From NCBI GenBank assembly GCA_946479035.1, contig CAMLDW010000030.1, positions 1 through 27,121 on the forward strand: a stretch of 27,121 nt of DNA. The letters run 5' to 3'. Positions 1 through 6,872 of this stretch are shown here, piece after piece. Source of the stretch: an uncultured Chthonomonadaceae bacterium (lineage in GTDB: Bacteria > Armatimonadota > Fimbriimonadia > Fimbriimonadales > Fimbriimonadaceae). Each line of letters begins with the position of its first letter. The first letter of the stretch is position 1. Under the pieces are notes generated by a model. That model was not told the DNA's origin. It did no database searches and saw only the letters and a program-made list of their open reading frames with translations. The position numbers and the translations under genes are program-made.

Positions 1-1
1 A

Positions 2-1390
2 GTGCGGCTCTACGACAACTTCGAGCCGCGCACCGTGCCCGTGCTCTCGCCGCGCGTCAACCGCATCGTCAACGTCACGATGAACGCGCTCGCCGCGCCG
101 AGCACGTGGGTGCAGGCCCTGCCCGACGACGGCGACCTCGCCGCCGCGGCAGAGCTCGAGAGCGGCATCCAGTCATTGATGGAGCGCGCGGGCTTTTTGC
201 GCCTGCTGCGCCGCGCGCTCACGACGACCGCGCTGTGCGGAGTCGGCATCGTGCGCGCGCGTATGACGGGCGAGGGCGTAAGGCTCGAGCACGTGCACCC
301 GAACGACTTCGTCGTCTCGCCGACCTTCGGCCTGCAACTGCAGGAGGCGAGCCTCGTCGGCCACCGCTTCTACCTCCCGCTCTGGAAGCTGGAAGAGCGC
401 GTGAAGAGCGGCGCGTATCCGCTCGTGGCGAAGACCGAGCGGCTCGAAAAGTTCGCCGGCGCGGACCCGGACGCCGAAGCGAGCGGCCGAAACCCATCCT
501 ACGACCGCACGACGAGCGAGAGCGACATGGTCGAGCTTTTCGAACTGCTCGCGCGCATCACGGTCGAAGGAAAGTCACAGTGGCACCGCTGCGTCGTCTC
601 GACGTGCGCCAACCGCGTGCTGCTCGTCGAGCCGTACCCGTACGAGAGGCCGTGGTACTTCGACCTGCGCTTCCACGATGAAGAAGGGAAGTTCTGGCCG
701 AGCGGCAGCTTCGCGCAGAACATCGTCGGGCTCTGCCTTCTGCAGAACGACATGTTCAACCTCATGGTCGCGGGCAGCATGGCGACGTGTGCGAACCCGG
801 TCGTCGTTAGCGGCGGCTCGCTCGGAAAGAAGCTCAAGACGATAAACCTCGGCCAGCTCTACGAGACGCCCTACGACGTGAAGGTGCAAGAGATCCCGAT
901 CCGGTTCGAGCCCGGCGCGATGCCGAGCGTAATGGAGATCATCGACAACCAGATCGACTCGCAGACCGGCGTGAGCCAGCTCTCGATCAGCCAGGAGTTC
1001 TTGCAGAACCAGACGGCGACCGCCGCCAACGCGCTGATCGCCGCGACCAAGGAGAACGAGGGGAGCTACCTCGCGTTCGCCGCGGACTTCGCTGAGGGCG
1101 TGTGGTCGTTCGTGCAGTCCCTCTGCCGCGCGCACGCCGGGCTGCTGCGACAGGTCGCGGACGGCTCGCTGTCGGACGGCTTTTTCAGTGCGCTCGACCG
1201 GCCCGTGCGGTGGCGCGCCGCAGGGCGGACCCCGGGCGGTGCGCCGGCGGTGCTGCTGCAAAAGCTGCAGGCGCTGCTCAAGCTCGCGCAAGAGGAGTCG
1301 AGCGGATACGACTACGGCCGCGTCGAAGACGCGGTGGTGGACGCCATGCAACTGCCGATCAACCCACAGAGGCTGAAAAAAGATGCGTGA
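2..1390 (+). CDS. Phage portal protein (5' partial)
   Basis: Portal proteins form the dodecameric ring at one capsid vertex through which DNA is packaged and ejected. The 462 visible residues match this family in style: an N-terminal segment near residue 18 (PRVNRIVNVTMNALAAPS), a mixed alpha/beta body, then a helix-rich C-terminal part with a Gln/Ala/Asn-rich stretch around residues 325-345 (QEFLQNQTATAANALIAATK) like the portal stem and tunnel-loop region. It starts at the window edge on a GTG, and portals normally have a further few dozen N-terminal residues, so the true start is probably upstream. Its stop overlaps the start of the next small gene. Position before scaffold-like genes and the capsid gene supports the call. 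Assignment rests on recognition and context, not on a search. Confidence 0.8.
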   Translation: MRLYDNFEPRTVPVLSPRVNRIVNVTMNALAAPSTWVQALPDDGDLAAAAELESGIQSLMERAGFLRLLRRALTTTALCGVGIVRARMTGEGVRLEHVHPNDFVVSPTFGLQLQEASLVGHRFYLPLWKLEERVKSGAYPLVAKTERLEKFAGADPDAEASGRNPSYDRTTSESDMVELFELLARITVEGKSQWHRCVVSTCANRVLLVEPYPYERPWYFDLRFHDEEGKFWPSGSFAQNIVGLCLLQNDMFNLMVAGSMATCANPVVVSGGSLGKKLKTINLGQLYETPYDVKVQEIPIRFEPGAMPSVMEIIDNQIDSQTGVSQLSISQEFLQNQTATAANALIAATKENEGSYLAFAADFAEGVWSFVQSLCRAHAGLLRQVADGSLSDGFFSALDRPVRWRAAGRTPGGAPAVLLQKLQALLKLAQEESSGYDYGRVEDAVVDAMQLPINPQRLKKDA

Positions 1391-1625
1391 CAGGCTGCCG
1401 GTCGACGCCGCCTCGATGCGCGAGTGGCTCGCGCGGCCAGAGTGGCGCTACCTGATCGACTTCTTGAGAGAAGCCGAGCAGGACGCACTGAAGTCGCTTG
1501 TCGCCGCGAGCGCAAGCGACGTGGCGACGATCGCCCGCGCGCAGGCCGAAATCCGGTTCCTGCGCTATTTCACGGGCGGAGAGGTCGCCGAAGGGATGAA
1601 GTCAGAACTGAAGGAGAAGCAATGA
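1383..1625 (+). CDS. Small phage protein, coupled to portal
   Basis: This encodes 80 residues, predicted largely helical and charged (a Trp-containing N-terminal helix around residues 12-30, Lys/Glu-rich C-terminus). The ATG lies eight bases before the end of the portal stop, and its own TGA overlaps the ATG of the next gene (ATGA at 1622-1625). It is therefore one link of a translationally coupled chain. I do not recognise a family. Small proteins between portal and scaffold or capsid genes are common in short-tailed phages and are often of unknown role. Confidence 0.7.
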   Translation: MRDRLPVDAASMREWLARPEWRYLIDFLREAEQDALKSLVAASASDVATIARAQAEIRFLRYFTGGEVAEGMKSELKEKQ

Positions 1626-1903
1626 GCAAAGAGAACGAGCACGCTCCGGACCTGCCGGAGCTGCCAAAGGACGACATGGTCGAGAAGATCCGCGAGATGG
1701 TCGCCAAGACGACCGAAGAGGCGATCGCGCCGCTGCGCGAGATGCTTGCGAGGAAGGAAGAGGCGCCGCCGAAGGGCGAGGACGTCGGCGGCAAGGCCGC
1801 CGAGGACACCGCGCACTTGCGCGAGCAGCGCGCCGCCTACGAGCGCGCCGGACTGCACGAGCACATGGACTTCGACGAGTTCATCAAGGGGATCGAACTG
1901 TGA
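1622..1903 (+). CDS. Acidic coiled-coil protein, possible capsid scaffold
   Basis: This encodes 93 residues, strongly charged, with an N-terminal acidic Pro-containing tail, a helical segment (about residues 18-45, DDMVEKIREMVAKTTEEAIA), a linker rich in Pro, Gly and Lys, and a C-terminal segment ending FIKGIEL. It overlaps the previous gene by ATGA, so it is probably translated by re-initiation. Small acidic helical proteins just upstream of the capsid genes are often scaffolding proteins, which assist capsid assembly and then leave. This assignment is inferred from composition and position; the protein is short for a scaffold. Confidence 0.6.
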   Translation: MSKENEHAPDLPELPKDDMVEKIREMVAKTTEEAIAPLREMLARKEEAPPKGEDVGGKAAEDTAHLREQRAAYERAGLHEHMDFDEFIKGIEL

Positions 1904-1978
1904 CAGTCAACTCCTGTTGTGCGTCGGTAAAGGCGACAACATGGCGACGGTAGGCGGACGACAGCAACCCACAGACAC

Positions 1979-2341
1979 ATGAACGACCACTCACAAAGAA
2001 AAGAACAGCGCCCCGACCCAGTGCACGACACAAAGGCGACGGGCAGGGCGGAACTGCCGCTCGACGACCCCAACTACCACTACCGCATCGTCAGCAAGGA
2101 GCACGAGACGCGCGAGCGCGTCAGCTACCACAAGGACAAAGGGTACGGCGTCGCGAAAGAGACGAACAGGCACGTCGTGATGGCGTGCAAGAAGGACGAG
2201 CACGACGCGCGCCAGCGCGAGTCGGTCGAGAGATCAGGCCGATCGCGCCGCGCGCAGACGGAGCCGAGCGGCGAGCTCGTCAAGGACGAGACGACCGTCG
2301 AGGTCTCCCGCGGCCTCCACTCGCCGGAAGAAGACGAGTGA
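1979..2341 (+). CDS. Conserved-looking phage protein of unknown function
   Basis: This encodes 120 highly polar residues (no membrane segment or signal peptide). The central stretch (about residues 28-60) contains DDPNYHYRIVSKEHETRERV followed by a GYGV motif; the DPNYHYR-type sequence resembles small proteins that I associate with phage head operons, but I cannot name the family. The C-terminal third is very rich in Arg, Glu and Ser and probably disordered. The start ATG overlaps the stop of a possible 13-codon reading frame starting at 1941 (ATGGCGACGG...), so re-initiation from a leader peptide is conceivable. Two hairpins follow the stop. Confidence 0.65.
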   Translation: MNDHSQRKEQRPDPVHDTKATGRAELPLDDPNYHYRIVSKEHETRERVSYHKDKGYGVAKETNRHVVMACKKDEHDARQRESVERSGRSRRAQTEPSGELVKDETTVEVSRGLHSPEEDE

Positions 2342-2352
2342 CCGTATGGAGT

Positions 2353-2403
2353 GCGCGACGCCTTGCGTCGCGCCTTGCTGCGCGGGGAGCGTGCTCCCCG
2401 CGC
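2353..2403. terminator. Tandem hairpins, likely bidirectional terminator
   Basis: Two perfect stem-loops lie side by side: 2353-2361 pairs with 2365-2373 (9 bp, loop CTT), and 2380-2390 pairs with 2393-2403 (11 bp if the 2-nt loop is counted, 10 bp with a 4-nt loop). They sit 12 nt after the stop of the + strand gene and 7 nt after the stop of the - strand membrane protein, so they could end transcription from both sides. No U-tract follows on either strand, so Rho-independent function is not certain. Confidence 0.55.
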
Positions 2404-2409
2404 GAACCG

Positions 2410-2778
2410 TCATCCTCCCTTCCTCGGTGGCGGCTCGCTGAACGAAGTATCACTTGCATGGTCGGTTTCGTCCGGCGCGGTTTCGTACCAAGCTAGAAAG
2501 AAGATCACGCGCCTGCGGAGCGGGCAGTCAGACCAACTGAGGCCCTTCAGATCCAGCAGCGTCTTCTGCTGGCCGTAGCGCCACGCGAGCGTGGGCAGCA
2601 AGATGATTGCGCCCAGGTCAAACATAGGGGGTGAGCGGAGCGGATACGCGAGGACAGTGCACGCGAGGCCGATCCAGGCGATCCCGCTTCCAACCTTGTA
2701 GCTCGCAGCCGCAGCTCTGCGGCGCAGCGCGATCGGAGCGAGCTTCGTCTCCTCACCCCGCGGGTATGGCGTCCTCAC
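2410..2778 (-). CDS. Small membrane protein, phage moron candidate
   Basis: This is a 122-residue frame with a GTG start, opposite in direction to every phage gene around it. It has a basic N-terminal region (RRRAA near residue 20), a hydrophobic segment at about residues 30-47 (GIAWIGLACTVLAYPL), a second at about 52-66 (MFDLGAIILLPTLAW) and a polar C-terminal tail. This two-helix profile with positive flanks is what a small inner-membrane protein looks like, and it occupies an otherwise empty 570-bp gap with hairpins on both sides. No good Shine-Dalgarno sequence precedes the GTG. A superinfection-exclusion or lysogenic-conversion role is possible but is inference only. It could also be a spurious frame. 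Confidence 0.5.
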   Translation of the reverse strand: MRTPYPRGEETKLAPIALRRRAAAASYKVGSGIAWIGLACTVLAYPLRSPPMFDLGAIILLPTLAWRYGQQKTLLDLKGLSWSDCPLRRRVIFFLAWYETAPDETDHASDTSFSEPPPRKGG

Positions 2779-2825
2779 GGCGGAAAGTTACCAGACAAGA
2801 CTTATCAAGCTGTCACGGCCTTGTG

Positions 2826-2881
2826 GTGCAGGTCTCCAGACCTGCACGCGGGGAGGGCGCCGATCCCTCGGCGCCCTCCCC
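2826..2881. repeat. Tandem perfect palindromes upstream of decoration gene
   Basis: 2826-2835 pairs with 2838-2847 (GTGCAGGTCT/AGACCTGCAC, 2-nt loop), and 2850-2863 pairs with 2868-2881 (14 bp, loop TCCC). Together with the pair at 2353-2403 they bracket the - strand membrane protein. They may act as a terminator or insulator between divergent units, or be mobile palindromic repeats. The second resembles the C-run/G-run palindromes at 4431, 11089, 11153 and 12648 read in reverse order. Confidence 0.6.
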
Positions 2882-2915
2882 GGGGCCGGACAAAAGGAGA
2901 AAACAGAAAAGACAA

Positions 2916-3491
2916 ATGGCAACGACACCATTCCCAGTCGGGTCCATCAGCAACGTCTACCGGTGGCGGTTCAAGGACGGTGCGGGCTCGCAGGACGTGC
3001 GGTACATGCCCATGACGGCCAACAAGACGGTCAAGGGCGGCGACGTCGTGATGTACACGACCGGCGCGACAGGCGCCGTCGAGCGCTACATCACGCCGAG
3101 CGCCACAAGCGGCAACGTCAAGTTCGCCGCGAGCGGTAAGACCATCGCCGGCATCGCGATCGCGCCCAAGACGACGGGTAGCACCGTCACGGCGCGCGAC
3201 TCGCTCGCCGTCATCCCCAAAGAAAAGGTCCAGATCCTCTGCCGCCTCGTCAGCAACGACACCGTCGCCGACGACGCAGCGGGCGCGGGCGGCTCCACGA
3301 GCCGACAAAGCTCGCGCGCGATCGACGACAAGTACGAGGTCGGCCTCTACTCGATCGGCACCGGGCAGAACAACTACTTCCCGGTGATCGGCGACAAGAC
3401 CGACGGCCGCGACGACGTAAAGATCGTCGAGTTCCTGAACGAGGGCGGCCCCGACGACGACTACGGCCTGGTTTGGGCCGAGCTGGTGTAA
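2916..3491 (+). CDS. Capsid decoration or stabilising protein candidate
   Basis: The frame is open from further upstream, but the ATG at 2916 has a good AAGGAG box 15 nt before it, and the first residues (MATTPFPVGSISNVYRWRFK) look like a true N-terminus. The 191-aa product is Thr/Gly/Val-rich and predicted to be beta-rich, without signal or membrane segments. The gene stops 4 nt before the major capsid gene. Proteins of this size and composition directly upstream of the capsid gene are commonly head decoration or cement proteins, which bind the outside of the expanded capsid. The call depends on context and composition. Confidence 0.65.
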   Translation: MATTPFPVGSISNVYRWRFKDGAGSQDVRYMPMTANKTVKGGDVVMYTTGATGAVERYITPSATSGNVKFAASGKTIAGIAIAPKTTGSTVTARDSLAVIPKEKVQILCRLVSNDTVADDAAGAGGSTSRQSSRAIDDKYEVGLYSIGTGQNNYFPVIGDKTDGRDDVKIVEFLNEGGPDDDYGLVWAELV

Positions 3492-3495
3492 AGAG

Positions 3496-4419
3496 ATGGG
3501 CGACATCATCGCAACGCACGCAGAGCTGGCGCGCGCCGGAGTGGACAAGTTCTATCCGGTGTTCAGCCAGGGCCAACGCCGCGTCTATCGAAACGTCGGC
3601 TGGCACAACGAGAAGACCACGCAGGAGTTCCTGCGGATGTTCCAAGAAGGAGGCTTCGGCTACGCCGCCGCCGTGAGCGAGGCGACCCCGATCCCGCTCG
3701 ACACCTTCGCGGACGTCAACAACAAGGACTACTACTGGACCAAGCGCGGGCTCGGCTGGAAGACCAGCTTCGAACTGCTCGAATCGGACCAGTACGGAGT
3801 CACCAAGCGCGTCGCCAAGAAGATGGCGAAGGCGATGGAGATGACGAAGGAGGCGACAGCCGCCAGCGTCTTCAACAACGCCACGTCCACATCCAGCGAG
3901 TACGTCGGGCCGGACGGCAAGGCGCTCGTCGCAACGGACCACCCGTACGACGGTGGAACGTGGAGCAACCGAGGAGTCGGCGCCTCCAACACCGACGCCG
4001 ACCTGAGCGTGCTCACGCTCGAGCAGGCGGTGCAGAAGAACATGGACGTCCTCAACCACCGCGGCGCGCCGGAGCCGGTCACAGGGCCGTTCAAGCTCTT
4101 CGTGCCGACCGCGCTCGCAGGGCTCGCCAACCGCCTGGCCAAGTCGCAGCTCTTGCCGGAAGGCACGAACAACGACAAGAACTGGGCGGGCGGGCTGATC
4201 ACCGAGGTGGTCCCCAACCCGTGGCTCACGGACTCCGACGCGTGGTACCTCGTCTCGGCCAACCAGGACGAGCACGGGCTGTTCATGCTCACCCACGGCC
4301 GCCCGCGCGTGAGCAAGAAGCTCTATGAAGAGACGGAGGAGGTCGCGTTCTTCCTGACGGAGAAGTGGCTCTTCCACTACTTCGACGCCCGCGGCGTCTG
4401 GGGCACTCCCGGAGCGTAA
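3496..4419 (+). CDS. Major capsid protein (HK97-fold, Mu gpT-like)
   Basis: The 307-residue product has the features of a Mu gpT-type major head protein: an N-terminal helical arm (about residues 1-60), an extended loop with WTKRGLGWKTSFELLESDQYG at about 77-97, the LVATDHPYDGG-type segment near residue 142, a helical spine (LTLEQAVQKNMD near 170) and the closing beta-rich P domain ending in FHYFDARGVWG. It would assemble the icosahedral shell. The small preceding spacer (4 nt) suggests coupling to the decoration gene. Its last 180 bp have a second, internally deleted copy at 5623-5719, beyond a toxin-antitoxin pair. Confidence 0.82.
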   Translation: MGDIIATHAELARAGVDKFYPVFSQGQRRVYRNVGWHNEKTTQEFLRMFQEGGFGYAAAVSEATPIPLDTFADVNNKDYYWTKRGLGWKTSFELLESDQYGVTKRVAKKMAKAMEMTKEATAASVFNNATSTSSEYVGPDGKALVATDHPYDGGTWSNRGVGASNTDADLSVLTLEQAVQKNMDVLNHRGAPEPVTGPFKLFVPTALAGLANRLAKSQLLPEGTNNDKNWAGGLITEVVPNPWLTDSDAWYLVSANQDEHGLFMLTHGRPRVSKKLYEETEEVAFFLTEKWLFHYFDARGVWGTPGA

Positions 4420-4430
4420 CTGACCGCTCC

Positions 4431-4471
4431 CTCCCCTCTTGCCCGGATGTTCGTGCCGGGGAGGAGGGGAG
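4431..4471 (+). terminator. Hairpin after capsid gene
   Basis: An outer stem CTCCCCT (4431-4437) pairs with AGGGGAG (4465-4471), and an inner stem CCCGG (4442-4446) pairs with CCGGG (4456-4460). It begins 11 nt after the capsid stop. The G-run tail GGTCGGGGTGGGG that follows matches the tail of other palindromes in this window. The remaining 4472-4628 shows no gene or signal that I can support. Confidence 0.5.
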
Positions 4472-4628
4472 GGTCGGGGTGGGGAGGTGCCCCAGAGTGC
4501 CCCGGTCTGGCCGCCAAAGACGACAAATGATCGACGAACACCGCCCAGCGGCAGACCGGGAACCTTCGCTAGCAGACCGTTCTATGCCTCAGCCGCTTGC
4601 GGTTTAGGCTTTTGCAATCGGACAGGAA

Positions 4629-4652
4629 CCCTCAACCCCAAGGGGTTGAGGG
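4629..4652. terminator. Perfect 11-bp hairpin upstream of TA operon
   Basis: CCCTCAACCCC (4629-4639) pairs with GGGGTTGAGGG (4642-4652). The 2-nt loop means about 10 bp with a 4-nt loop in practice. It lies between the capsid gene and the toxin-antitoxin promoter region and could shield the cassette from read-through of the capsid message. Confidence 0.45.
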
Positions 4653-4710
4653 ACAGAACTTCTACCGGGAAACGAACTTCGTGTTGAACCTAGACGTCAC
4701 AATAATGTAG

Positions 4711-4741
4711 CCACAAACAGCCAGATTTGTGGTACAAACAG
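4711..4741 (+). promoter_or_regulatory. Operator-like repeats before the TacA-type antitoxin
   Basis: An inverted repeat CCACAAA (4711-4717) / TTTGTGG (4726-4732) overlaps a direct repeat ACAAACAG found at 4713-4720 and 4734-4741. The direct copies are spaced 21 bp, two helical turns, as expected for side-by-side binding of ribbon-helix-helix dimers. An AATAAT -10-like hexamer lies just upstream at 4701-4706. Autorepression by the antitoxin-toxin complex at such sites is the rule for this family; binding here is inferred. Confidence 0.55.
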
Positions 4742-4755
4742 GAGCAAGGAACCCA

Positions 4756-5067
4756 GTGGCCTACAAGAGTAAGAAGAAGAAGCCGCCGGTCGTGAAGGAG
4801 ACCCGAAGTCTCTTTGTCCGACTGCGCGCGACGCCCTCGGAAAAGGCCAAGATCGAGCAGGCCGCGGCCGCGCTCGACCTGGACCAATCGGAGTACATGC
4901 GCCAAGTTTTGTTGGGCGACGCGGAACGCATCATGGCCCGTGAGTACCAGACCGTGCTCTCAGAAGAGGCTTGGGACGCGTTCGCCCGAGAGCTCGAGGC
5001 TCCTGCAAAGACCATCCCTGCCCTGGCCGAGTTTCTGAGGCGCAAGCCGATTTGGGAGCGGACGTAA
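4756..5067 (+). CDS. TacA-type (DUF1778) ribbon-helix-helix antitoxin
   Basis: I chose the GTG at 4756, which has GGAGCAAGG just upstream; the longer frame from 4729 would run through the operator repeats. The 103-aa product has a basic N-terminal tail (KSKKKKPP), the ribbon-helix-helix domain at about residues 16-60 (strand SLFVRLRATP, then helices ending SEYMRQVLLGDAERIM), and a C-terminal toxin-binding segment (WDAFARELEAP...LRRKPIW) typical of TacA/AtaR proteins. It should bind DNA as a dimer and neutralise the acetyltransferase encoded next, whose start overlaps its end. It is a host-type cassette in the middle of a phage structural module. Confidence 0.85.
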   Translation: MAYKSKKKKPPVVKETRSLFVRLRATPSEKAKIEQAAAALDLDQSEYMRQVLLGDAERIMAREYQTVLSEEAWDAFARELEAPAKTIPALAEFLRRKPIWERT

Positions 5068-5603
5068 GAAAGCCGTCGGCCCCGCAAAAGTTGACCGCCG
5101 AGTGCAGGACGGAAAGGTTCGACTGCGGCAACGAGGCCCTCAACACTTATCTCCAGTCGGCTCTCAAGAACCAAGAGTTGAACAACACGAAGTGCTTCGT
5201 TGCGGTCGACGGATCGATGCAGGTCGTAGGCTATTACACGATCTCGTCCCACTCGATTCCGCGTCAGAGTCCTGCAAAGCCAAGGGACTTGTACAGTGAA
5301 GCCCCGAATCCGGTCCCGACTGTGCTGCTTGGACGGTTCGCCGTCGATGTGGGTTGGCAAGGCAGAGGTATAGGAAGCGACCTGTTGCTCGACGCCTTCC
5401 AGCGCATTGCAAGTGCTTCCGATAGGGTGGGGATGCGAGCGGTCATTGTTGATGCCAAGAACGCAAAAGCAAACGCGTTCTACCGACGGCTCGGCTTTCG
5501 GCCGATCCTAGATCCGGAAGATCCCAACCGGCTCTACTTGCTGACGGGCGATTTACTGGCCACGGTCGCATCACTGACGAGAGCGGATCCCGCTCCAGAA
5601 TAG
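5052..5603 (+). CDS. TacT-type GNAT acetyltransferase toxin
   Basis: Toxins of this family acetylate the amino acid on charged tRNAs and so block translation. From the TTG at 5052 (16 nt inside the antitoxin gene, GAGG 11 nt upstream) the product is 183 aa and begins with the family's usual layout: a short leader, then LTAECRTERFDCGNEALNTYL. The acetyl-CoA loop (GWQGRGIGSDLLL) and the catalytic-type Tyr in NAFYRRLGF are both intact, so it looks active. Longer in-frame starts inside the antitoxin gene give an implausible Arg-rich N-terminus. A TTG at 5091 is an alternative start. Together with TacA it forms a type II toxin-antitoxin pair that could stabilise the prophage or interfere with other phages; the role is inferred. 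Confidence 0.87.
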   Translation: MGADVRKPSAPQKLTAECRTERFDCGNEALNTYLQSALKNQELNNTKCFVAVDGSMQVVGYYTISSHSIPRQSPAKPRDLYSEAPNPVPTVLLGRFAVDVGWQGRGIGSDLLLDAFQRIASASDRVGMRAVIVDAKNAKANAFYRRLGFRPILDPEDPNRLYLLTGDLLATVASLTRADPAPE

Positions 5604-5622
5604 GTCGGCCAACGAACCGCCT

Positions 5623-5719
5623 ACGCGCGGTACCTCGTCTTGGCCAACCAGGACGAGCACGGGCTGTTCATGCTCACCATCGGCTGCCCGCGGCGTCTGG
5701 GGCACTCCCGGAGCCTAAC
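5623..5719 (+). pseudogene. Damaged duplicate of the capsid gene 3' end
   Basis: 5623-5691 aligns without gaps to capsid positions 4238-4306 with only a handful of substitutions. The sequence then jumps to match 4387-4419 (GGCGTCTGGGGCACTCCCGG). The junction lies in a shared GCCCGC present at 4301-4306 and 4387-4392, so 86 bp were lost between short direct repeats, breaking the frame. Weaker similarity seems to run on into the CT-rich 3' flank. This copy cannot make capsid protein. It records a duplication with the toxin-antitoxin pair between the two copies. Confidence 0.85.
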
Positions 5720-5772
5720 GCAACTAGCGCCCTCTCCGTCCCGATGGAATCGGGATGTCGCGGACTGGCCGA

Positions 5773-5800
5773 GTCGGGACCTGGCAATCCAGGTCCCGAC
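5773..5800. terminator. Perfect 12-bp hairpin
   Basis: 5773-5784 (GTCGGGACCTGG) pairs with 5789-5800 around a CAAT loop. A smaller hairpin lies just before it (CCCGAT 5740-5745 / ATCGGG 5749-5754). It sits between the capsid remnant and the lipoprotein promoter and probably ends upstream transcription. No U-tract follows. Confidence 0.45.
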
Positions 5801-5841
5801 CCGCGCCAGGGGGTTGGGGGTGGGCGCGCGCCGCGCGGTCG

Positions 5842-5847
5842 TATACT
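5842..5847 (+). promoter_or_regulatory. -10 element TATACT before lipoprotein genes
   Basis: GTATACTG at 5841-5848 lies 22 nt before the ATG of the first lipoprotein, giving a leader of about 16 nt. The same octamer context (GTATACTC) stands on the - strand before the gene at the right edge. No convincing -35 hexamer is visible at 16-18 bp. Confidence 0.5.
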
Positions 5848-5869
5848 GTCGCGACCAACAGGGAACCCA

Positions 5870-6358
5870 ATGAAAAAGCTCCTCCCCATCGCCCTCGTCG
5901 CCGCCGCGCTGATCGCCGGGTGCGGCAAGCCAGAGGACAAGTTCGTCGGCAAGTGGAACGGAAAAGTCGAACTGCCGCAGGCCGCCATCGACATGATCAA
6001 AGCGTTCACGCCAGAAGCCGAGCGGGGCAAGGTCGAACAGGACATCAAGGACACGAAGATCGAGCTCGACCTGAAGAAGGACAGGACTTACACCATCACC
6101 ACGACCGCGAGCGGCAAGACCGACTCGCAGAACGGGACATGGACGCTCGACAAAGAGGGCAAGACCGTCACGCTCTCGGCACCCAAGCTCTCCGAAGACG
6201 CAAAGAGCAAGGCCAAGGCCGCCGGAGCGACCGACGCCATGATCCAAGAGGGCGAAGGCAAGAGCAGGGCGTACACGGTCTCGACCGACAAGCGGACCTT
6301 GACGCACACCGAAGAGCAGATGGGGATGTCGATCACGATGACGTTCTCGAAGGCGTAG
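5870..6358 (+). CDS. Lipoprotein paralog 1 of 3
   Basis: This encodes 162 residues with a classic lipoprotein signal: a KK start, a hydrophobic core and the lipobox LIAGC at residues 14-18, so it should be lipidated on Cys18. The mature part opens with FVGKWNGKVEL, continues through a helical stretch (AAIDMIKAF) and has beta strands around GTWTLDKEGKTVTL, ending in a strand with MTFSKA. It shares this layout with the two following genes. The ATG at 5870 has AGGGAA nearby and a -10 element at 5842. I cannot name a family or function. Lipoproteins carried by phages often block superinfection, but nothing in the sequence proves that here. Confidence 0.85.
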   Translation: MKKLLPIALVAAALIAGCGKPEDKFVGKWNGKVELPQAAIDMIKAFTPEAERGKVEQDIKDTKIELDLKKDRTYTITTTASGKTDSQNGTWTLDKEGKTVTLSAPKLSEDAKSKAKAAGATDAMIQEGEGKSRAYTVSTDKRTLTHTEEQMGMSITMTFSKA

Positions 6359-6360
6359 CC

Positions 6361-6780
6361 GTGCGCGCGCTCGCCACAGCCTTGGTCGCACTAGCGCTCC
6401 TCGCCGGCTGCAGCAAGCCCGGCGACAGGCTCGTCGGCACGTGGACCGGGAAGTTCGAAATAGACGAACAGCGCGCCAAGGCCGCGATCGCCAGCGACAG
6501 GGCAGTGCGAGAAGAGGCGAGCGCGCTCTACAACGAGTACGGCGCGCTGCAGGTCGAGCTGGACGTCTTCGCCCACGGCGAGTACCAGATGCTGCTCGGC
6601 CCGCTGCGCACGAAAGGGACCTGGGCGTTCCAGAACGGGACAGTCCGCCTGGCCCCCGCGCCGCAGTCCGATTCCGACATGGTCCCGCTGGAAGGGCAGG
6701 TCGCTGAAGACTGGGCCACGCTCAAGTTCTCCGACCCCTCGCGGCGGGACCTCACCGAACTCGTGCTCGCGCGACAGTGA
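6361..6780 (+). CDS. Lipoprotein paralog 2 of 3
   Basis: The GTG start is 2 nt after the previous stop, so the two are one operon. The 139-aa product has a signal peptide with lipobox LLAGC (residues 13-17). The mature protein begins KPGDRLVGTWTGKFEID, has a helical middle (about residues 38-57) and repeats the strand pattern KGTWAFQNGTVRLAP, aligning with paralog 1 (VGKWNGKVEL and GTWTLDKEGKTVTL). It is shorter and lacks the Lys-rich central part of paralog 1. Function unknown. Confidence 0.82.
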   Translation: MRALATALVALALLAGCSKPGDRLVGTWTGKFEIDEQRAKAAIASDRAVREEASALYNEYGALQVELDVFAHGEYQMLLGPLRTKGTWAFQNGTVRLAPAPQSDSDMVPLEGQVAEDWATLKFSDPSRRDLTELVLARQ

Positions 6781-6872
6781 GCGACTTACACAATGACCTT
6801 CGCGCGGCCGGTGCCAAAGTGATTAGAACCCGGTGCGCCGATGCGCCTTAGAACCGTCTGAAAGGAAAGCCA

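Noticed and set aside
1941..1982. 13-codon leader peptide before the 120-aa protein
   Set aside because: Plausible by its ATGA overlap but without a ribosome site; mentioned only in the neighbouring gene entry.
2826..2881. CRISPR-like or attachment-site interpretation of the tandem palindromes
   Set aside because: There are only two different palindromes, no repeat-spacer regularity, and no second copy to pair as att sites in this window.
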